This document shows, one piece after another, positions 1 through 5,503 of a stretch of 5,503 nt of DNA. The notes below the pieces were generated by a model. The model had not been told where the DNA came from. It did not search any database and was given only the letters and a program-made list of their open reading frames with translations. Each line of letters opens with the position of its first letter. Position 1 is the first letter of the stretch. The stretch covers positions 1 to 5,503 of the forward strand of contig BBFD01000272.1 of NCBI GenBank assembly GCA_001313065.1, given 5' to 3'. The stretch comes from Silvimonas sp. JCM 19000. GTDB lineage: Bacteria; Pseudomonadota; Gammaproteobacteria; Burkholderiales; Chitinibacteraceae. A program made the position numbers and the translations under genes.

Positions 1-165
1 CGGTCGTTTGCGGTACGCTGCGCGCCAGGAGCAGCACGGCAATGCCAAGCACGATGCCGGCGATCAGCCGTACCACCACAGGGTGGCCAGCCAGGCCAGT
101 GCAATCGTATTCACTACGGCAAAAGCGATAAACAGTAACCAATAAACCGGGGAGCTGGTTTTCAC
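1..165 (-). CDS. Small membrane protein, divergent from astA, partial and frameshifted
   Basis: Read on the minus strand, a GTG codon at 165-163 follows a good ribosome binding site (AGAGGAT, 171-177) and opens a protein beginning MKTSSPVYWLLFIAFAVVN. As read it stops after 33 codons at 66-64. In the next frame, from about position 84 downward, another hydrophobic stretch (VRLIAGIVLGIAVLLLARS) runs to the window edge. Joining the two needs one missing base near 79-86, probably in the CCC run of the minus strand. The repaired product would have two membrane helices (about residues 8-28 and 31-49), so it is probably an inner-membrane protein. I do not recognise the family. It is transcribed away from the AST operon and shares its upstream region. 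Nothing in the sequence links its function to arginine catabolism. Confidence 0.55.
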
Positions 166-170
166 GACTT

Positions 171-177
171 ATCCTCT
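171..177 (-). promoter_or_regulatory. Ribosome binding site of the divergent membrane protein gene
   Basis: The minus strand reads AGAGGAT, five bases before a GTG codon at 165-163. It is the main reason for choosing the GTG start, since no ATG in that frame lies nearby. Confidence 0.55.
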
Positions 178-194
178 TGTCATAAGTCATTTTC

Positions 195-223
195 TTTCTA
201 GATGAGGCCGCTTACGAACGCAA
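195..223 (-). promoter_or_regulatory. Candidate sigma-70 promoter for the divergent gene
   Basis: On the minus strand TTGCGT (218-223) and TAGAAA (195-200) are separated by 17 bases, and transcription would begin about 20-25 bases before the GTG start. The match to consensus is moderate (3 of 6 and 4 of 6). The element was picked by eye. Confidence 0.25.
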
Positions 224-241
224 GCATCGCCCCGGAGTTAA

Positions 242-273
242 AACAAATCGCTGATTGAACTGCGCAATTTGTT
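242..273. repeat. Inverted repeat AACAAAT / ATTTGTT in the astA upstream region
   Basis: Perfect 7-base arms (242-248 and 267-273) are separated by 18 bases. A related copy, ATTTGTAA, follows at 279-286 as a direct repeat of the right arm. The element overlaps the candidate promoter, so an operator for a regulator of the operon is possible. The arms do not resemble the E. coli ARG box well enough to name ArgR. Confidence 0.35.
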
Positions 274-283
274 ACCTTATTTG
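255..283 (+). promoter_or_regulatory. Candidate sigma-70 promoter for the AST operon
   Basis: TTGAAC (255-260) and TATTTG (278-283) are spaced by 17 bases and sit about 100 bases before astA. The -10 match is weak. I also looked for a sigma-54 element (GG and GC dinucleotides ten bases apart), as is used for the enterobacterial ast operon, and found no convincing one. A promoter must lie in this divergent gap, but its exact position is uncertain. Confidence 0.22.
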
Positions 284-314
284 TAAGATCTACCAAAGAT
301 TCGGGCGTTTTATT

Positions 315-345
315 GCAATCGGTTAGTGGTTTACCGAATGGTTGC
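315..345. repeat. Imperfect dyad between the candidate promoter and astA
   Basis: GCAATCGGT (315-323) is mirrored by ACCG (333-336) and then TTGC (342-345), with four unpaired bases in the right arm. In the transcript it could form a weak hairpin in the astA leader; as DNA it could be an operator. There is no conserved match to a known site that I can name. Confidence 0.25.
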
Positions 346-374
346 TTGCTGTAACCGTGCATTACCCTGCGGGC

Positions 375-380
375 AAAGGA
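375..380 (+). promoter_or_regulatory. Ribosome binding site of astA
   Basis: AAAGGA lies six bases before the ATG at 387. This fixes the start: the open frame extends upstream to a TTG/ATG-like position near 342, but only the 387 start has a ribosome binding site, and it gives the family's usual N-terminus (MRIRFLQDSD). Confidence 0.8.
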
Positions 381-386
381 AAATTC

Positions 387-1406
387 ATGCGTATACGCTT
401 TTTGCAAGACTCTGATCTGGATGGTTTGATGGCGCTGGCGCAAGCAGCGGGCGTGGGCGTCACCACGCTGTCGGCTGACCCGCAACGGCTGGCTGCGCGC
501 ATCGCCGCCAGCACGCAATCGGTAGAAGCAGTCCGGATCAGCCGATGCCAGCTACTTTTTTTTGTGCTCGAAGACGAAACCACCGGCGCGCTGGTGGGCA
601 CCTCGGGCATCGAAGCCGCCATCGGCATGCATGACACCTGGTACAACTATCGCGTCGGCCTGGCCGTGCATGCCTCGCGGGAACTGGAAATTTATAAACA
701 GCTGACCACGCTGTTTTTTAAATTCGGACCTGACCGGCGCGTCGGAATTGTGCTCTTTGTTTTTTGCTGCCGGATTGGCGCAAAGACGGTAATGGCAGTT
801 TGTTATCGCGCTGCCGCTTTTTTGTTTATGGCGGAATTTCCCGAGCGATTCTCCGAGCGCGTGATTGCTGAAATGCGCGGGGTATCCGATGAAAATGGCC
901 GCTCGCCATTCTGGGAAAGCCTGGGCCGACATTTCTTCAAAATGGATTTTGCCCGCGCGGATTTTCTGTCTTATGTCGGCGATAAATCTTTTATTGCTGA
1001 ATTAATGCCCAGCTATCCGATTTATACCTGTCTGTTATCGGAAGAAGCCCAGGCCGCCATCGGCGAAGTCCACCCCGGCACCCGTCCGGCGCGCAAATTG
1101 CTGGAAGGCGAGGGCTTTAGATATTCCGGCTATGTCGACATCTTTGACGCCGGCCCCAGTCTGGAATCGCCGCTCAAAGACATCCGTGCCATCCGCGACA
1201 GCCGCCTGTACCAGGCGCTGGCCGTTAACGCCGAACCCAAAGGCGGCGTGCCCTGGTTGGTCAGCAATCGCAAGCTGGGCAGCTTTAAATGCGCGCTGGC
1301 GCAAACCCGCCCGCTGGAAGACAGCCTGCCGCTGACCGCTGCGGTGCTGGCGCGGCTGGAAGTAGAAGACGGCGACGTAGTGCGTGCGGTGCCGCTTTCG
1401 GCTTGA
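387..1406 (+). CDS. astA: Arginine N-succinyltransferase AstA (EC 2.3.1.109), with internal indels
   Basis: First step of the AST pathway: it transfers succinyl from succinyl-CoA to the alpha-amino group of L-arginine in the cytoplasm. Recognisable AstA blocks include WYNYRVG, AEMRGV, SPFWESLG, FFKMDFARADFL, FIAELMP and GFRYSGYVDIFD. The likely proton-donor His of the family is in VHPGTRPAR (codon 1071-1073, as-read residue 229; E. coli His229). As read the gene is one open frame of 339 residues, but two stretches are nonsense. Between about 526 and 563 an extra base and a T8 run (TAC TTT TTT GTG expected) replace a DASYFFVLED-like segment. Between 714 and 823 each of three T6 runs (714-719, 760-765, 818-823) appears to carry one T too many. 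Removing them restores TLFLNSDLTGASELC, then LLPDWRKDGNG, then RFLFMAEF, which is classic AstA and includes the succinyl-CoA-binding Leu region. The repaired length is about 337 residues. There is no AruG-like second subunit beside it. Confidence 0.93.
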   Translation: MRIRFLQDSDLDGLMALAQAAGVGVTTLSADPQRLAARIAASTQSVEAVRISRCQLLFFVLEDETTGALVGTSGIEAAIGMHDTWYNYRVGLAVHASRELEIYKQLTTLFFKFGPDRRVGIVLFVFCCRIGAKTVMAVCYRAAAFLFMAEFPERFSERVIAEMRGVSDENGRSPFWESLGRHFFKMDFARADFLSYVGDKSFIAELMPSYPIYTCLLSEEAQAAIGEVHPGTRPARKLLEGEGFRYSGYVDIFDAGPSLESPLKDIRAIRDSRLYQALAVNAEPKGGVPWLVSNRKLGSFKCALAQTRPLEDSLPLTAAVLARLEVEDGDVVRAVPLSA

Positions 1407-1443
1407 TCAGGCACGCGGTAATCTGTTTGCCACATATTTGATT

Positions 1444-1471
1444 CGCCGCGTACTCACAAGGTGGCGCGGCG
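1444..1471 (+). repeat. GC-rich hairpin in the astA-astD gap
   Basis: Perfect 7-base arms CGCCGCG (1444-1450) and CGCGGCG (1465-1471) flank a 14-base loop. Only a short CTTTGCTATT sequence follows, with no real T tract, so it is not a clear terminator. A transcript-processing, mRNA-stabilising or partial attenuating role is possible. This is the only gap over 100 bases inside the operon. Confidence 0.4.
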
Positions 1472-1515
1472 GCTTTGCTATTCAATGAGCACCCAACCCT
1501 TCGGAGCCTGGATCC

Positions 1516-2971
<1,456 letters not shown>

Positions 2972-2994
2972 TTTGTTTGTGATTTTCTGGATTC

Positions 2995-2998
2995 GGGA
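2995..2998 (+). promoter_or_regulatory. Weak ribosome binding site of astB
   Basis: GGGA lies seven bases before the ATG at 3006. It is a poor Shine-Dalgarno sequence. With only 34 bases between the astD stop and the astB start, translation of astB may partly depend on ribosomes finishing astD. A TTG at 3003 is in frame, but the ATG gives the family's N-terminus. Confidence 0.4.
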
Positions 2999-3005
2999 TT
3001 GATTG

Positions 3006-4341
3006 ATGCGCGCTTTTGAAGCCAATTTTGACGGCCTGGTCGGGCCGACTCATCACTACGGTGGCCATTCCTTTGGCAATGTCGCCTCGACCAGCAATGC
3101 CAACAAGGCCGCCAATCCGCAGCAGGCCGCCAGACAGGGTCTGGCCAAGATGAAGGCGCTGGCCGATATGGGCTATCACCAGGCATTTTGCCGCCGCAAG
3201 AACGCCCGGCGGTTGAGGTGCTGCGCGCGCTCGGATTTGGCGGTAGCGATGCCGAGGTGGTGGCGGCAGCAGCCCGCAGCGCGCCGCAGTTGCTGGCCAA
3301 TGTGTCGTCGGCCTCAAGCATGTGGACCGCCAATGCCGCCACCGTGAGCCCGTCAGCCGATACGCGTGATGGCAAAGTGCATTTCACCGTGGCCAATCTG
3401 CAAAACAAATTCCACCGCGCCATCGAACACGAACAAACCAGCCGCACTTTGCGCGCGGTGTTCAAGCACGACGCCCACTTTGCCCACCATGCTGCCTTGC
3501 CCATGCATCCGGCCATGGGCGACGAGGCGCGGCCAACCACACCCGCTTTGCCACCGAATATGGCGCGCCCGGGGTGGAGTTTTTTTGTCTACGGCCGCCA
3601 GCAGTGGGGCGGCACGCAAGAACCGCAACGTTATCCGGCCCGCCAGACGCTGGAAGCCAGCGCCGCCGTGGCGCGCTGCATGGCTGAGCGCCGAACGCGT
3701 GGTGTATGCGCAGCAATCGCCATCCGTGATCGACGCGGGCGTTTTCCACAATGACGTGATTGCGGTCGGCAATCTGGATGTGCTGTTTTGTCATGAGCAG
3801 GCTTTCGTCAATCAAGCGGGCGTCTATGCTGAATTGCAGCAACACCTGGGCGCACCGTTGCGCGTGGTGGAAGTGCCCACCACGCGGTGTCGGTGGCGGA
3901 TGCGGTCAAATCGTACGTATTCAACAGCCAGTTGCTGGCTGGCCCGAATGGCCGCATGAAGCTGGTGGTGCCGCAGGAATGCCAGAACACCCCAGCGGTC
4001 TGGGCCTGGTTGCAGCAGATGATTCATGACGGCGGCCCGATCAATGAACTGCTGGTATTTGACCTCAAGCAAAGCATGCAAAACGGGGGTGGGCCGGCCT
4101 GCCTGCGTTTGCGCGTGGCGCTGAACGAGGCAGAAGCGGCTGCGGTCAACCCGGCCTGCTGGATGAACGATGCCCAATTTGCCCGGCTGAATGCTGGGTA
4201 GACCGGCATTATCGCGACCGCCTGAGTGAAGCTGATCTGGCCGACCCGCAATTGCTGATTGAAGTGCGTACCGCGCTGGATGAGCTGACCGGCATTCTGC
4301 AAACGGGATCAATCTATCCGTTTCAGTTGGCTGGCGCCTGA
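3006..4341 (+). CDS. astB: N-succinylarginine dihydrolase AstB (EC 3.5.3.23), multiple indels
   Basis: Second pathway step: hydrolyses N2-succinylarginine to N2-succinylornithine, CO2 and two ammonia. AstB has a guanidine-modifying-enzyme fold. The protein is readable end to end only across several frames. It starts [20 protein letters not shown] and continues with [117 protein letters not shown] and [14 protein letters not shown]. The catalytic triad known for E. coli AstB is intact: Glu in GDEG (3524-3526), His in VFHND (3747-3749) and Cys in GPACLR (4100-4102). Inferred indels: one base missing near 3185-3189, one G missing near 3526, one extra T in the T7 run 3580-3586, one base missing near 3675 and one near 3683, one G missing near 3884, and one base missing near 4194. 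Fixing them gives 446 residues, against 447 in E. coli. The stop is TGA 4339-4341. As read, no single frame covers the gene and a false stop occurs at 4198-4200. Confidence 0.92.
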
Positions 4342-4365
4342 GGCGGGCGCAAACGCAGATTAATC

Positions 4366-4387
4366 CGGAGCGGCGCAAGCCGCTTCG
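4366..4387 (+). repeat. Stem-loop with GCAA tetraloop just upstream of astE
   Basis: A nine-base-pair stem (4366-4374 with 4379-4387, including one G-T pair) closes a GCAA loop, a GNRA-type tetraloop. It ends ten bases before the astE ribosome binding site and lacks a following T tract, so it is not a typical terminator. It may protect the transcript or influence astE translation. Confidence 0.55.
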
Positions 4388-4396
4388 TTACTTGAT

Positions 4397-4402
4397 AAAG
4401 GA
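4397..4402 (+). promoter_or_regulatory. Ribosome binding site deciding the astE start
   Basis: AAAGGA lies eight bases before the ATG at 4411. The in-frame ATG at 4402 overlaps this site and has no spacing from it, so 4411 is preferred. The resulting N-terminus (MFQGSFLAATLAGK) also matches the usual start of AstE. Confidence 0.75.
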
Positions 4403-4410
4403 TGACACCG

Positions 4411-5427
4411 ATGTTCCAGGGATCGTTTCTGGCCGCAACGCTGGCCGGCAAAACCACGCTGGGCCTGCCGTTCTACCTGCCCCATGGCGCCAATGTGCAG
4501 ATCATGGACGAAGGCGTCATCCGCTTTGGCCCGCGTGACCCACAATCCAGCCCACTGCATCTGGTGATCTCATGCGGCGTGCACGGCAATGAAACCGCAC
4601 CGGTCGAGCTGGTTGAGCGCTTGATCGCCGCTTTGCTCAGCGGCGAACTCAAGCCGCGTGCACGGGTGATGTTTGTGTTGGGCAATGTCGCGGCCCTACG
4701 CGCGGGCACGCGCTTTGTGCAGCAGGATATGAACCGCTTGTTCTGTCGCATTCCGGAAGCCAGCGACGACGACGAAAGCCGTCGCGCGACCATGCTGGAG
4801 ATGCATCTGATGCGCTTTTTTTTCAGCCGTGCCATTCAGGATGATAAACCGCGTCTGCATTACGACTTGCACACGGCCATTCATGGCTCGCAGATCGAGA
4901 AATTTGCCATTTACCCGCGGCCGAACGAGGGGCAACACTTTCAGCCTGCTGCGGTGGCGCGGCTGGCGCGCGGTGGCGTTGCGGCCGTGCTGTTGCAGAC
5001 CAGTACGGCACCGACGTTTTCGTATTTCTCTTCGCGCCATTGCGGCGCCACCGCCTTCACCGTCGAACTGGGCCGCGCCGCGCCGTTTGGCCAGAATGCC
5101 GCGCTGGATCTGAGCCAGATGGAAGCGCATCTGCGCGCCTTGATCGGTGGCGAGGTGCCGATGGACGACAGCGCCCCGGCCTCGATGCAGGTGTTCCGCG
5201 TCTCGCGCGAAATCATCAAGCGCAGCGAGGCGTTCGAGCTGTTTATCGACGCCAAAACCGACAACTTTACCCCGCTGATCCAGGGCCAGCCGCTGGCCCG
5301 TGATGGCGAGCATACGTGGACGGTGGAAGAGGCAGGGGCGCGGATTATTTTTTTTCCGAATCCGGACGTGGCGGTAGGGCAGCGGGCGGGGTTGGTGATT
5401 GTGCCGACGGAGAGTTACGCGCGGTGA
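4411..5427 (+). CDS. astE: Succinylglutamate desuccinylase AstE (EC 3.5.1.96)
   Basis: Last step of the AST pathway: zinc-dependent hydrolysis of N-succinylglutamate to L-glutamate and succinate. AstE belongs to the AstE/aspartoacylase group of the M14-like metallohydrolases. The 338-residue product is intact. Zinc ligands are visible in GVHGNETAPVE (His58, Glu61) and in YDLHTAIHG (His154). The catalytic Glu is in TVELGRAAPFGQN (Glu219). Other family blocks are LGNVAALRAGTRF, DMNRLF, TFSYFSSRHCGA and, near the C-terminus, IIFFPNPDVAVGQRAGLVI. Start chosen at 4411 from the ribosome binding site; 4402 would add MTP. It is 69 bases behind astB and clearly part of the same operon. Unlike the other three genes it needs no frame correction, although it contains two T8 runs (4816-4823 and about 5347-5355). 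Confidence 0.96.
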   Translation: MFQGSFLAATLAGKTTLGLPFYLPHGANVQIMDEGVIRFGPRDPQSSPLHLVISCGVHGNETAPVELVERLIAALLSGELKPRARVMFVLGNVAALRAGTRFVQQDMNRLFCRIPEASDDDESRRATMLEMHLMRFFFSRAIQDDKPRLHYDLHTAIHGSQIEKFAIYPRPNEGQHFQPAAVARLARGGVAAVLLQTSTAPTFSYFSSRHCGATAFTVELGRAAPFGQNAALDLSQMEAHLRALIGGEVPMDDSAPASMQVFRVSREIIKRSEAFELFIDAKTDNFTPLIQGQPLARDGEHTWTVEEAGARIIFFPNPDVAVGQRAGLVIVPTESYAR

Positions 5428-5503
5428 TTTTTTTTGCGGGGGGAGGTGGGGGATAGAGCTTTTAAACGCTTTAGCCTGCGGCGCATGTTTTGAAACCGGG
5501 GGG
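5428..5503. other. Downstream tail without a recognisable gene
   Basis: The astE TGA is followed directly by a T8 run and then G-rich sequence (runs of six and five G), an AT-rich stretch and a final run of six G. I see no stem before the T run that would make it an intrinsic terminator, and no open frame of note. The homopolymers suggest low base accuracy here. Confidence 0.4.

Noticed and set aside
341..352. Possible sigma-54 promoter near TGGTTGCTTGC
   Set aside because: The GG and GC pairs are only six bases apart instead of ten, so the element does not fit the -24/-12 spacing.
556..823. Programmed slippage or phase variation at the T runs of astA
   Set aside because: The as-read frame stays open throughout, metabolic enzymes of this pathway are not known to be phase variable, and similar indels outside T runs in astB and astD point to sequence error.
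4696..5313. 205-codon minus-strand open frame opposite astE
   Set aside because: Plus-strand AstE is intact and carries all metal and catalytic residues; the antisense frame has no family features or ribosome binding site.
5428..5435. T8 run after the astE stop as an intrinsic terminator
   Set aside because: No stable stem precedes it; the bases before it are the end of astE and do not form a convincing hairpin.

Overview
This window carries the arginine succinyltransferase (AST) catabolic operon of a proteobacterium. Four plus-strand genes follow one another: astA, astD, astB and astE. Together they degrade arginine through N2-succinylarginine, succinylornithine, succinylglutamate semialdehyde and succinylglutamate to glutamate and succinate. 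Single AstA (no second AruG-like subunit), GC-rich coding sequence and the residues recognised in all four enzymes fit a beta- or gammaproteobacterium. I lean towards a betaproteobacterium such as a member of Neisseriales, but that is a guess from sequence flavour.

Layout: positions 1-165 hold the start of a divergent minus-strand gene for a small membrane protein, cut by the window edge. Positions 166-386 are the divergent regulatory region, with candidate promoters and two dyad elements. astA is at 387-1406, astD at 1516-2971, astB at 3006-4341 and astE at 4411-5427. The gaps between them are 109, 34 and 69 bases; the first and last contain GC-rich hairpins. The last 76 bases hold no recognisable gene. 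The aminotransferase gene of the pathway, astC, is not in the window and is not directly upstream of astA, so that step must be encoded elsewhere or done by an ArgD-type enzyme.

The main oddity is a dense set of single-base indels. By comparing translations with remembered AST protein sequences I place about a dozen: one in the divergent gene, about five sites in astA (four of them in or next to T runs), one in astD, seven in astB and none in astE. In each case the conserved protein resumes in another frame with its catalytic residues preserved and without base-substitution stops. This looks like homopolymer-type sequencing or assembly error, not gene decay. As-read translations of astA, astD, astB and the divergent gene are therefore wrong or broken in places; the repaired proteins have the normal family lengths (about 337, 484, 446 and, for the intact astE, 338 residues).

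I found no sign of a new defence, mobile or regulatory system. This is an ordinary metabolic operon with poor base-level quality.
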